Of a stretch of 64,000 nucleotides of DNA, positions 44,269-54,885 are shown one piece after another; the first letter of the stretch is position 1; the number at the start of each line of letters is the position of its first letter. The DNA is from Nepenthes gracilis (Eukaryota; Streptophyta; Magnoliopsida; Caryophyllales; Nepenthaceae), in the NCBI GenBank assembly GCA_033239525.1, contig BSYO01000031.1, positions 744,001 through 808,000 of the forward strand. Reading direction: 5' to 3'. The notes under the pieces are model-generated. The model ran no database searches. It saw only the letters and a program-made list of their open reading frames with translations, and was not told the origin of the DNA. Made by a program: the position numbers and the translations under genes.

Positions 44269-46277
44269 CTACGAAGGAGCAGAGCCTCTAGGTGGAGGAG
44301 GTGGCTGTCCCACGAGGCTCTCATGACACAGAGCGGAACGGTTTGAGGAATCAAGAAGTTCCACTGGAACGTTAGGGTCAACCAGTCGTGCTATGCGCCG
44401 GCAAAGGTAGACCTCCTCCCACAACCGCGCCGTCAGCATCTCAAAAACCTCACGGGGGTGTATGTGAGTAGTCAACTCATTTTCTAATGATGTCATTTGC
44501 TCCGCAAGTTGATCGATATGCCTCACAGCACTGTCCTCTTTCGTTAACAGGACGTTCTCCTCCCTCAATTTGGCGATCTCTTCTTTAAGACTGACCACCA
44601 CAGCTCCTGTAAGTAGAGTATTCTCGTCTTTCAATCTCGTGTTCTCCGCCTCCAGACTGGATATTACAGATTACAGGGTGGCTGTTTCCACCTGGTGCTC
44701 TACCCTCTGTAGCTCCTGTTCTTCCTCGAACCAGGCTATTTCCTTATCACGGTCAGATATAGCCAGGTCCCATTGGCGCAACGCCTTGGTGACAGCCTTG
44801 CTAACTTTCACCTCCTGCAAAGGCCACAGAGGTCAAACAACGACGATGGAGAAGAAAAGGAGGAGAGTTACCAAAAATTACTAGCCAGATTTGACGTTCT
44901 GGCCTCGCTAGCCTGCTGCGTGACTTGGACTTTGGGGACGGAGCATTGAACGCGGCAGCCTCCTGGTTAGGCCTGGCAGCTGCCTCCGCCTCACAGTCAT
45001 CTAGGATCTCAGTCTGCGAGTCTCCTGACTCATCAGGCTCACAGCCAGCTAGCTCCTCTGACACCGTAAGCGGCTCAAAAATTGCCTCCAGCAGCTCAGC
45101 TGGTGACTCAATACCTGACAGATCGATGATTAACTCCGTAATCGACTCAGGTGACAGCTTGGCTGCTAGCTCGTCATCCAGCTCTTACAGCTCCACTCAC
45201 GGCTCATCAGCTGACTCCAGTAGCTCCGCCCGCAGCTCATCAGCTTGCTCCAGTAACCCTGCTCACAGTTCATCGGCTGCCTCCATCATTTTAGCCGACA
45301 GCTTGAATGCTAGCTCAGGTTGCGGCTCGGCGGCCGGCTCTAGCATCTCAGCTTGCGGCTTAGGAGCCAACTCCTCCAGCTCGAGATGCAGCGCCACTTG
45401 TGCCAAAACCATAGCGCTACCTACTCCGCTATGCCACGTGGCTTCAAATTCTCCAAGAGCCGTTACCTCTCCTGAACGATCCTCCACGCCAAAAAAACGA
45501 CCAGCAGCTATGTAATCTAGCCCCGAGGATGACAAAGAAGGCTCCAAAGTTGCAACCCTCTTCTACCTTGGACTTGTGGGAGCAGTAACAGGGTAAGATT
45601 CACCGGTGATCACAACTCTAGCTCTCCTCTTCCTTCGAGAAGCCTCCGGTGGCGGCGTCCTGGACCTCTGGGTTGGAGAAGGAGGGGCCCTAATTAGCTG
45701 TCTTGGCCTCCTTTCAGGAAACCAAGTGATCTCTCCTAAAATCATCAAAGTGCCTCCTCACAAGCTCTAGCAGCTCTTTCATGGTGTCAGCCTCTTTCTT
45801 CTCTAGCATTCCAATAAACACCTTTGGAACCTTGCCCCATTCCCTAAATAAGGGCCACAACTCAGCAATGTGGACAAAGAAAAGCGATCCTTCCAATTCT
45901 TCAGTGAATCGTAAATAGCGCTGTTGATCGGAAGGTCTCTTAGGGTCAGAGAAATCTAGTCCGCAGTCTAAGTGAAGCAAAACATCACTCTCACAGCGCT
46001 AACCAACAATATCCAAAAGTGATGGCGCATGAAGATACACATGGAATAGAGATATTGCACGACATTGGCATGGAGCCATGCGATGGGCACTTGGAAAGCA
46101 ATGAGGATATCAAGCAGCTCCTGAGGGACTAGGAGATGAAGCCCATTCCTCTGGAGGGGAGCACGCTTGATCCCCCTTGCTAGGGACTCTGAAAAAGATC
46201 TCATTAGGGATGTTGAACTCGACGTACAATTCCTTCACATCACTCGCACTGAGAACTGAGACAATTTGAGAAGCCAT
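44269..46277 (-). pseudogene. E4 antisense ORF A (aORF-A)
   Basis: Starts MASQIVSVLSASDVKELYVE at 46277, nearly identical to E7 aORF-A (MASQIASVLRASDVKELYVE). The N-terminal domain is damaged by shifts. Later segments: CGLDFSDPKRPSDQQRYLRF (about 45950), FRRDHLVS, SSGLDYIAAGRFFGVEDRSG, a linker with ELLExADE-type repeats in which stops occur, and SPKSKSRSRLARPERQIWL at the splice donor. A 67-bp intron lies at 44881-44815, then EVKVSKAVTKA, a coiled coil, and the C-terminal module EEVYLCRRIARLVDPNVPVE, ending at 44269. Confidence 0.75.
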
Positions 46278-46346
46278 AAAAACGAATGAGGGTAATGGGA
46301 TACTTAGAATTTTTCAGGAAGAAAAGGACAAAGGAAAGCGTGGGAA

Positions 46347-46359
46347 GTTTAAAATATAA
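46347..46359 (-). promoter_or_regulatory. TATA element of E4 aORF-A
   Basis: TTATATTTTAAAC on the minus strand, 70 bp upstream of the ATG. E7 has the degraded TTACATTTCAAAC at the matching place. Confidence 0.55.
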
Positions 46360-46484
46360 CGGACGGAACGCTTGAAGGTGTGTAAACGTTAAGAAGGGGA
46401 AAAACTGTCTCGAAAATGCGTGCCCATCATTCTTGACACGAGTCACTCCCTGAAAGGGTGCGACCGATTCGGATCCCTGGCGCA

Positions 46485-46853
46485 TTAATTGTCGGGATCA
46501 CAAATCCCCTGCACGTGGACATGTGGCCCACTTTTGAACTGATAATTTGGCGGCATAATGGTGCGTCCTTTCAATTTGGCGGTAGTACTCCGGATTATAC
46601 AGTCAACAATCCGGTCAACTCTTCCTTTGTAAGTTCTCTGGATTAGACGGTCAACGATTTGGTCAACTCTTCCTTCGGAAGCCCTCTGGATTAGACAGTC
46701 AACAATCTGGTCAACTCTTCCTTCATAAGTTCTCCGGATTAGACAGTCAATGATCTGGTCAACTCTTCCTTCGCAAGTTCTCCAGAATAAACAGTCAATG
46801 ATCCGGTCAGCTCTTCCTACACAAGTTCTCTGGATTTCAGCCCCAATAGTCAA
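46485..46853 (-). other. Open frame of 16-residue repeats in E4
   Basis: A 122-codon frame made of repeats of the form EGRVDQIVDCLIQRTY. It coincides with a 48-bp DNA minisatellite, so the open frame may be a by-product of a repeat length divisible by three. It is not present in E7 at the matching place. Confidence 0.35.
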
Positions 46854-46910
46854 TGATCCAGTCAGCTCTTCCTTCGCAAGTTCTTTGGATTTCAGCCCAG
46901 ACGGTCAACA
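46592..46910. repeat. 48-bp minisatellite, about 6.5 units
   Basis: GATTAGACAGTCAACAATCT followed by GGTCAACTCTTCCTTC and AAGTTCTCTG. Unit starts near 46592, 46641, 46689, 46737, 46785, 46833 and 46888. It lies between aORF-A and the 3' LTR. Confidence 0.9.
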
Positions 46911-47030
46911 ATCTGCCCGACTAGCTCTCCAAAAATTGACTACATGACCAAGGGTGCCTCAAGAAGATTACCCATCTACGTGCATCCCATCTTGGACATG
47001 TTGGGGGCCAAAGTCCCAGGCCATCAGCAT

Positions 47031-47040
47031 AGGGGGCTAG
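47031..47040 (+). other. E4 polypurine tract
   Basis: AGGGGGCTAG directly before the 3' LTR. Confidence 0.88.
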
Positions 47041-48059
47041 TTATGGGTACGTCAATAATGGGCCAGTCCAAAAAGAAGCGATGGCCCAAAATCACTACAG
47101 CCCATCTGCACCAAGGCGGTCGAAAGAACATGGAGAAATCAGGAGGGACAGCTTGGACGGCCAACTTCCAAGACAGTCAACAATTCTATTGACAAGAAAT
47201 TTGACCAGTTGAAGACCAAGCCTGGCGCAGCACAAGCCCAACTTGACCCACACGTCTGTCCACGACCAGCAACGGTCTTCTCCCCAGATTTCGTGCCCCT
47301 CAAGAAGGCAATCACCTCTGTAACGATTATCAATAGATCCAACTCGCATCCTAAAAGGAAGGCACTAGAATCCTCTCATTGTCTACTATAAACCCTAACG
47401 GCTGCAGAACGTAGAAAGAAGGTAATCAAGGCAATGACCATTACTGCCACAGAAGCTCTCACCCCAAAAAAGAAACAATCCCAGCAGAGCACGGGAATTA
47501 AGCTCTTCCACACAAGAAAGGCAGCCCAAAGCAACCCTATAAATGGCCACGAAGTCTTCACTTCAAGAAACACTTGAATTCGCCTACAAAACGCTCTGAA
47601 TTACCAATTCATGCTTGTCTTCGCAAGCACAAACACTCGCTTATTCTAAGCAATTCTCCACTGCAAGGCTCTCACACCCTCAGTTACTCTTGCCGGCTCA
47701 CGAGAAGACATCTCCTACAAAGCTTCCACGCTTTCAGGAGCATAACCCCATCTCTCTGCTACTACAAACGTAGTATTTAGAGTTTACGTTTCTCACGGGC
47801 TCCAAAGCCTCTCAAAACGAGAGCATTCACCCCCCTCAACACTTTCCGCATTTCATCGCTTTCGTTACTTTCACTTTTCAAACTCGAAAACTGTTTACTA
47901 ATTTGAGCGTCGGAGTATTTTCGATAGTACAGCATCTCGCAGACGCCTGACCTCTTGTTCTCAATTGTGGTGTGCGGGATCCAAACTCGGCGGACAAAAA
48001 CGGACTCAGACGACCGACTTGACCCGAATATATTCGAAACTTGAATTCAGTATGCATCA
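47041..48059 (+). repeat. E4 3' LTR
   Basis: Starts TTATGGGTACGTCAATAATG, TATAAAT at 47539-47545, ends CAGTATGCATCA. Confidence 0.92.
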
Positions 48060-48597
48060 AGTATAAACCTTCTAACACACTTCTTCTTTCGCAAAATACG
48101 GAGCGAAATTCTCTCTCATCCTTAAAATCTCTCTCACATTCTAAATTTTAAAAAATAATGATTTGAACATTAAAAGATATATCGTATGGCGAGTCCTAAA
48201 TATGTTAAACTCTTGTTTACTATTGTTGTATGTAATATCTAAATAGAATGTTCAATAATTCGTCCCAAACCTATTCGAATTATAATCCAAAACTCTGGTA
48301 CTCATTAATATATAGGAAAAATCAAATCTATTGGGTATCACATAAAATAAGGTCAATTTGACTAACTAATATAAGAAACCCAAGTTCATATAATAAAATC
48401 TAGCCTAGGTCAAAAAAGCCCTTGACCGAATGGCCGAACTGCTGAATAGTCAAATAACCAAATATGCTGACCTTTTCTGAAAATAAGGAAAAAAACTAAA
48501 AAATAAATAGAGAGTTTTAGCGTCTTATTACTAATCAAGTGCGAATTATGGAGCTCATTCCCCCATATTTTACCATCCCACATCCTAAAAATCTTTA
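48060..48597. other. Sequence between E4 and right DUF247 exon 1
   Basis: About 48500-48597 matches the left-arm intron start. The rest has no left-arm counterpart. Its text (AATGATTTGAACATTAAAAG, CCTATTCGAATTATAATCC) resembles the U5 end of Tat LTRs, suggesting an older, degraded LTR. No gene. Confidence 0.45.
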
Positions 48598-49341
48598 TCA
48601 CTTTCTAAAATTCTGGTACGCAACAAAATTCATACGTAACTGCTGGTTGTGAAATTTCTCGGTGACGTCGTCGAGCTTCTGGACGGCGTAGCTGAAGAAA
48701 GTCAAGATCAGAGTCTGCAGAGACGGGCCGTTTCTTTCTTCCTCGGATCTCGAAACTTCGAACAATTTCTGGAGGACAAAGAACGGGAGCTGATTCTCCA
48801 GCCGGAGGAGATCCCGCAGCAGGAAGGAGAAGATCCACGACATCGAGGCGATGGGATCATCGTTCGCAAATCTCACCAATTTCGCAACCTTCCGAAATAG
48901 CTCAAGCACAAAACAACCGTCGACCACCATCAACTCAACGAAGTCATGAGCGTCGAGTAGGATCGTCTCGGAATACGATTCCCTGGCCTTCTCCTGGAGG
49001 TGCTGGAGGGAATTGAAGAGGTCTTCGAGGCTTAATTTTGTACGGGACAGCAATTGGGCGAGGTACTGGTACTTGCGCTCTTGGATTATCTGGAGATGAG
49101 GCTTGCCTCGGTGGAAGGGGCCGATCGAGACGACGTCTGGATAGTACAGCGCCTGGCCGTTGTGGTCGATGAAGGTTTGGGGTACTCTGAAGATTGAGCA
49201 GGTGACGCGGCCGGCGGATTGGCTCAGCAGGCTCGGCTGCGTGCTGAGTTTTTGATGGAGGGAGTCCAAGCGACGTCGGTCCAACTGGAAGACCTCGATT
49301 GCCTCGTGATGGTTGTTTTGGTCGACTGAATTGCTTCCCAT
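48598..49341 (-). CDS. DUF247 gene, right copy, exon 1
   Basis: Starts MGSNSVDQNNHHEAIEVFQL at 49341 and is open for 247 codons. Landmarks: TCSIFRVPQTFIDHNGQALY, VSIGPFHRGKPHLQIIQERK, ELMVVDGCFVLELF, RDLLRLENQLPFFVLQKLFE, TLILTFFSYAVQKLDDVTEK. The last few codons (from about LRMNF) are probably intron; a donor such as TTAC|GTATGA (near 48637) is possible but gives the wrong phase for the acceptor at 37290, so the junction is unresolved. No disabling mutation was found. If the 11.3-kb intron with E4 is spliced, this is the functional copy. Confidence 0.9.
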   Translation of the reverse strand: MGSNSVDQNNHHEAIEVFQLDRRRLDSLHQKLSTQPSLLSQSAGRVTCSIFRVPQTFIDHNGQALYYPDVVSIGPFHRGKPHLQIIQERKYQYLAQLLSRTKLSLEDLFNSLQHLQEKARESYSETILLDAHDFVELMVVDGCFVLELFRKVAKLVRFANDDPIASMSWIFSFLLRDLLRLENQLPFFVLQKLFEVSRSEEERNGPSLQTLILTFFSYAVQKLDDVTEKFHNQQLRMNFVAYQNFRK

Positions 49342-49473
49342 GACGATGGCGGATTCGGATTTTCGGGGGGTTTCACCGGCAGTTCAGAGTTGACTGCTGA
49401 AGCCGGCGTTGCGATGAGTGGCGGGCAGGCCAGCAGCCAATCTACTATACTATATTGATAGGGTCGTTTGTGT

Positions 49474-49778
49474 GGACCCAGGGGGGTCCTTCTCCCCTGT
49501 GGAGAAGGACCCTCCTTCTCCTACTATCAACCGTCGGATTAAAAAATCCGACGGCTCTTATTTTTTTATCATAAAAAACATATATTTTTTATTTTTTTAT
49601 TTTTTTTGTAATATTTTTTTTTATTTTTGATTATCAAAATATATATTTTAATATTTTTTATTTTTAAATTTAACAATTTTTTTTTAAAAAAAAAGAAAAC
49701 CGTCAAATTTTAATCCGACGGCTAATGTAAGGAGAAGGAGGGTCCTTCTCCACAAGGGAGAAGGACCCCCCTGGGTCC
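49474..49778. mobile_element. Mutator-like MITE (305 bp) upstream of right DUF247 copy
   Basis: Terminal inverted repeats of about 48 bp (49474-49521, 49731-49778) starting GGACCCAGGGGGGTCCTTCT, with one mismatch. Flanked by a perfect 9-bp duplication CGTTTGTGT (49465-49473 and 49779-49787). The empty site is preserved in the left arm (9286-9294). Each inverted repeat also folds on itself (GGTCCTTCTCC / GGAGAAGGACC). The interior is AT-rich and non-coding. A 9-bp duplication points to Mutator-type mobilisation. Confidence 0.93.
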
Positions 49779-50016
49779 CGTTTGTGTCGGCTAATCAGCC
49801 AGGCCAGCAGCCAATCAATTGTTTACCCTTCCTTTTTTTTAACCTTTTTTTTTCATATTGTTAATTTATTTTTTACCAATCATATTATATAAAATTTTAA
49901 ATTCTAAATTTTAAATTTTTAGTTTAATTTTTTCACAAAAATATGTCAAGTAAATTTTATTCTGAGTCTTACGTTAATCTACATGTAATGCTAAAAAAAT
50001 TAAAATTACCTTTTAA

Positions 50017-50830
50017 AAATAAAGTTGAAACTTTTTCCTTAATAATTTAGGTGTAAAAGTAAAATATAACTTATAATGATGGGCATCATTACACTCGGCC
50101 GATCTGAAATTGTAATGTTTTAAATTTTCGTTTGAATTTTTTTAATATTAAAAATAATTTTAGATATTTTAGACGTAATAAAAATAAATTAAAATATTAT
50201 AAAATTTTAAGGAATTGTTGAATTTGCGGAGTGGCACCAGAGATATGCCTGTGTTATCGTCCGAATATCGATATAGGTTCGAGAATAAAAGACAAGTGAA
50301 ATAGAAAATATATATATATATATATATATATTATAAAAAGAATGGAAAAAAGAAAACATAAGAGGGAAGAGAGGGAGAAGAGGAGAGCAGAGGAGAGGAG
50401 AGACGAGAAAATGAGGTAGGGTTTCGGCGCTGAGAAAAAAGAAGAGGGAGAAGGAGGGAGAGAAAGGAAGGTGGTGTGGTGGTGGCTTGTAGGTGAGACC
50501 GAGGTGGTTGTGGGCCGCGGCCTGCGGCGGCAGCGGCGGCGCGAGCGGTGCAAGGAGGGAGAAGCGGTGCGGCATCGTGAGTGGCGCGAGGGAGAAAAAC
50601 GGCAACGCGACAGCACTGGTGCCGACTCGGTGAGACCGGGGAAGTCGACGACGGCCACGTAAGGCAGCGCGGTAGTGGAGCAGCATCAACAGCGACAGCG
50701 GCACGGGAGGCCGCACGCAGAGGAGAGAGGAAGGGGACGTGCAGTGGTTGAGAGAGAAAGGGCCTAATTTGGGTATTTCGAGATATCTTTTTTTCAGATC
50801 TATAAAGTATAATATAACAGGAACTATCCT
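50017..50830. other. Low-complexity region beyond right arm
   Basis: AT-rich to 50300; TA microsatellite at 50309-50332; purine-rich then GC-rich stretch at 50340-50760 (pyrimidine-rich on the minus strand, like a 5' untranslated leader). A long minus-strand frame (50716-50207) is compositionally biased and is not called as a gene. Confidence 0.5.
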
Positions 50831-52330
50831 CTAACACTACCCTTAATCTGATTTAATTTTTGATATATTTTGACTACTGTTAGATATTTTATTAATATGT
50901 AAGTATTTTTATATACACCAAATTTATTTATTATTTATATGCATGTATGTTTTATCGGTTGTACGGTACTTTTACATAAGTATTTATAATTTGGAAAAAT
51001 TTTTGGATACCCGAAATATGTATATGTATATCTATATATCCGTATATTCTAAAATTATGAACCAAGCCTTACATTAATCATGCATGCTGCCGGGGGCAGG
51101 GTCACTATGGGACCATGGTGGTCCAAGATCCGATGGGTTGTTGTATGTGATCCAAAGCATGAGATATTGGTATCGCTCCCGACGAGAAGGCTTAGTCCTG
51201 ACGGAGACGTATATTATGTTGCCCCCTTGCATCGGCAGGAAGGTTAAGGTGTTTAGTAGCTGACCTGCCATATTATGTATTTAAATGAGAACTATCATAC
51301 GGAATTAACGGAAAACTAATATATTCCGATATCCTAATATATAACTAAAATTTGAGGTTGCACCAAAAGCCGCGGATGATAAAATATAGTGAATAAATTC
51401 CTAATCCATGGGAGACAGAGTACATGGATGGCCTTGAACTACTGGCCTAAACCATAATCGAGCCTTAAGCTGCTGGCTTAAATCGCAGCCGATATAGTCG
51501 TGGTTACCGGACGAGGGTAATCCTTCCTCAAGTTGGTATTATTTATCTTTGGTTCTCTGATTTCGTACATGATTTATATTTCTACATGTATTTGGGTGGA
51601 CCATAATTTGAGATACGTTGTTTGGCCCACGAATGGGCGATAGGAATATCTTGTACGATTGATATGTTAAGCCCCATAACATATTTTATATTTATATGTT
51701 TTGGTTCCAATTTTTTTGATTTCAACATATGATATATGAGATTTCGATCCGAACAATGGTATGTGTCCTACATGGATGTGGTGACGGTCGCGATTATGTA
51801 ATGTGCCCTCAAATCATTGATATGATATCGTCTATAAGATTTGAAAGGATCGTTATTTATTACGATTATGTCTCAGAGGGACTGTTTGATACGGATGACG
51901 ATTTAGTATAAGATATCTCCTTGATTTTTAGAAATTTCACAGACCTTGTATTTTATGTTTTACATGGTTGTAATATATTATCTCTTCCCTCTAATTTATA
52001 TGCACTATTTTCATATATACGATACTTGCTCAGCTCTAAACTCACGTTTTCATATTTTATTCCTTCAAACTAGTGGCATGGATACGCTTGTAGGAGTTCA
52101 AACGTGATTTGATGCGGTATATCTCTATTGATGAGTGGAGATATTATGTTGGGTACGTTTATGATCTCAATGATATGTTATGGTTATTGTTTATAGCCGA
52201 ATGATGGCCCTGATTCTTGTATGGAAAATATTGATGAGTTGTTATGTTCAATACCTCCCTTGCAATTGTGGATAGTAGGTCGTATGTTATATTGTCTGAA
52301 TTTATATCCGATGAGATCTTGTATGGATTT

Positions 52331-52450
52331 TATTATATTGGATTCCGTATATGTTTAGATTGTCATGCCCGAGTTGAATTTTTATAGTTTATAGAATATA
52401 TTATTGATTTTATTTTTGACCTGTGTATATTATGTTCCTGGTGCATGACA
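52331..52450 (+). repeat. E5 LTR 3' end, copy 1 (repeated at 54767-54885)
   Basis: Both copies read TTTTTATAGTTTATA(G/A)AATA and TATATTATGTTCCT before the terminal GTGACA or ATGACA. Confidence 0.75.
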
Positions 52451-53799
52451 GATGTGATATTAGAGAAAAAGTCGTAATGAGAGGTATTTTTGGGTTATTT
52501 TGGGTAAGAAATTGATTTAATATATGGTGTGATAAGTGTAGCCTATAGTGAAAATGAATATTTGGGTCATAAAGATTTAAATTTAACTCGAAAAGTCAAT
52601 TAAATTAGCTGTGATGGGTCGCGCGAGCGACATTTTGGGTGATTCAATTCAGCAGCCATATGAGAGTTTTGTTGTTATATGAAGGATGGTTTGTTAGGGG
52701 CAAGATGGAGTGCTCTTTGAATGACTAAGAGTGAGCCAATTTAGAAAATTTTTAGAATTTCTAATCCAATCTAGGCTTAAATTGAGTTTTACAAAGTGGA
52801 GGGCGCGTTTGAGGTTTTTAGTTGTTCCAATGAAGTTCAGTTTATTGCCTATAAGTTGGAGAGTGAAGCAAGCCAGTGGTAGGCTTCTCAGTGCCGTATT
52901 CCACTTCTTGTGATACTTTTGTGGAGGCAATTTTTGGTAGTTATCCTCTGTTTAGCATTCGGGATAGTAAGAAAAATAAATTTAGTTGGTAAAGGTACGA
53001 GAATAAGTCTGTAGCCTTTGTGATTGTATGTAAATACTGTATGCTTTTTTAATTTTTAAAATAAACTTTAAGGATGTTTACCCCTAATGGGTAAACCTTT
53101 GATCTGTTAAAATTGTAGACTTTGATGTCCGGTTTGGGTGTGTAGATACGAATGGTTGGTTGATCTGATTTTAATTGATGAGCCAAACTTTGATGTGATA
53201 TTTGGAGTATTTTGGTGGGCAAGTCACCATGCTAGTATGGATTATTCAGTAAGAATATTCTAATTTATAATATGGGTTATGAATTTTGAATATGAGGAAG
53301 AGCTAATTGAGAGGTAATAAAATTGATATCATTGTGCCTACAAGTTATTTAATGAGAATGTGTACCAAGTTTAGTGGCATATGTGGCCCCATCTGGGAGT
53401 CTTTCTGTGGTCTTTAAGAATTTTCTGATTGTATGATAATTCAAGGCTATTTCTTAGAGGAGAATATTATCCTGAATTGTCTTTTGATAGGTAGTTGAGG
53501 TTGTGTCAGGAATGCCATCGATTTCGAGGACCCTCCATAGAATCGATGAGGCATTGGCCGAGTGCTTTGCCATGGGGTGTTTAATTCCTTTGGGATGAGT
53601 TAGATGAATTGTTGGGTTTATCTATGAATTATTAAAAAATTTAATTCGTTTGGAAAATGAATCATTTGATAAGTAAGTAATGGGAGTTGATAGGTGACTC
53701 GTTTAATCTATTTCAAGAGTTTGACGTTTTCGAAGGTCGATCTATATTCAAAGTATTGTCAATTAAAGATAATCAGGAGAATATGCCTGAGATAGCCTT

Positions 53800-54720
53800 C
53801 AATATAAAGGTATGGCTATTGTGAGCTTCTATGGTATTTTTGGGTTAGTGATTTTGTTGGCATCTTGTGTGGATATTGTGAATCAGATCTTTCAATAATA
53901 TTTGGGTCTATTTGTGATGGCTTCGTTGATGTTTTGATTTGTTCGAAGAGATTTATATGGGGTATGAGGTTCATCTGAGAACTGTGTCATAATTGTGAAG
54001 GGTAGTCAGTTGTTTGCCCATTTGAGGAGATATGAGTTTGGTTGGAAGTAGTGTTATTTTGAGCATATTATTTCTTTGATGGCATGTTTGGGAATCCGTA
54101 GAAGATTGAAGCGGTGGCCGATTGGTAAAGGCCATTGTTTGTCGCGAAGATGCGCAATTTCTTGGATCTGATTAAATCTGTTGAGCGTTTTGTTAAAGAT
54201 TCCTCGAGAATTGTAGCTTCTGTGAGATGTTTGGTTTCGAAGCGATCGGTGTTTATTGAAATAGTAATTATGAGAGGAGCTTTCAAGAAATGAATAGCGG
54301 ATTATCGACAGAGTTGATTTGGTCAATCCCTGATGGATCAAGTTACTCTGTGATAGGTTGTGATACTTCTACAGAAGATTTGAGGTTGTATTCTGATATA
54401 GTGTATTCAGGTGGTTGCCTATGGGTTACGGCAGTTAAATGTCTATGATCAAGGTTATTCCACCCATTGTTTAAAGTTAGTAATTGAGGTCTTTGCTTTG
54501 AGGACTTAGAGGTGCTGTTACCTAAAGAGGAAATCGTAGATTCATTGATCATAGAGGATTGAAGGTATTATTTCGCAAAATGGGTTAATCATGTGGTAAT
54601 GTAATAGGTGGATCGCTTAAGGGCTGTGATGGCGAGTTTTGGTGTCAACCAAGAAGGAGAATATTATTGGCGATGTTTTGGGTCGGAAGTCTTTGAATTT
54701 GATGTATCATATGTTCATAA
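53800..54720 (+). pseudogene. pol: E5 reverse transcriptase/RNase H relic
   Basis: Scattered similarity in shifting frames: IVNQIFQ (53876), LFAHLRRYEFGW (about 54012), HIISLMA (54064), and FVKDSSRIVASV (about 54190), which matches the RRFVKDFSRIA segment of chromovirus RT. No frame is continuous. Confidence 0.6.
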
Positions 54721-54885
54721 GAGAAAGTGAAGTATGAGCAGCCTTCATAAATTTTGTGCAGGTTTTATTATGTTAGGTCCTGTATATGTTCAGATTGTCA
54801 TATTCGAGTTGGGTTTTTATAGTTTATAAAATATATTATTTATTTTATTTTTAATCTACATATATTATGTTCCTAGGGCGTGACA

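Larger units (their letters stand above)
37870..48059 (+). mobile_element. E4: Tat-type gypsy element (10,190 bp), pol-deleted, two antisense ORFs
   Basis: LTRs 37870-38887 and 47041-48059 (1,018 and 1,019 bp), primer site, polypurine tract, gag, truncated pol, conserved block, repeat array, aORF-B and aORF-A on the minus strand. The flanking pentamers (ACGTT, AGTAT) do not match, so the target duplication is not preserved. The right flank is not the continuation seen in the left arm, which points to a rearrangement next to the insertion. It lies in the intron of the right DUF247 copy. Confidence 0.92.
35866..50016 (-). repeat. Right arm of large inverted duplication (interrupted)
   Basis: Reads on the minus strand as the left arm does on the plus strand: flank, DUF247 exon 1, intron, exon 2, 3' flank. 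Interrupted by E4 (37870-48059) and a MITE (49474-49778). Similarity to the left arm runs to 50016, exactly where E1 replaces the left copy, so the true end may be further right. Confidence 0.92.
50831..54885 (+). mobile_element. E5: decayed Ty3/gypsy chromovirus-type element
   Basis: The 5' LTR ends GTGCATGACA at 52450. Directly after it, TGATATTAGAG resembles the initiator-Met primer site TGGTATCAGAG. The last ~120 bp of the LTR recur at 54767-54885, ending GCGTGACA. Reverse transcriptase remains lie between. The internal region is only 2.3 kb, so most of it is deleted. The 5' limit is uncertain. Confidence 0.6.

Noticed and set aside
44925..45515. 196-codon plus-strand Ser/Ala-rich frame in E4
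   Set aside because: Shadow of the minus-strand acidic linker of aORF-A; its Ser-rich composition is the complement of Glu/Ala/Leu codons.
46485..46853. 16-residue repeat frame as a real repeat protein
   Set aside because: The 48-bp unit is a multiple of three, so an open repeat frame is expected by chance; kept only as an observation.
9415..49341. A DUF247 plus small secreted peptide self-incompatibility module
   Set aside because: No cysteine-rich secreted peptide gene was found near either DUF247 copy, so a self-incompatibility locus cannot be claimed.
50207..50716. 169-codon minus-strand frame
   Set aside because: Made of Ser/Pro/Leu/Phe runs and a TA microsatellite translation; no family features.
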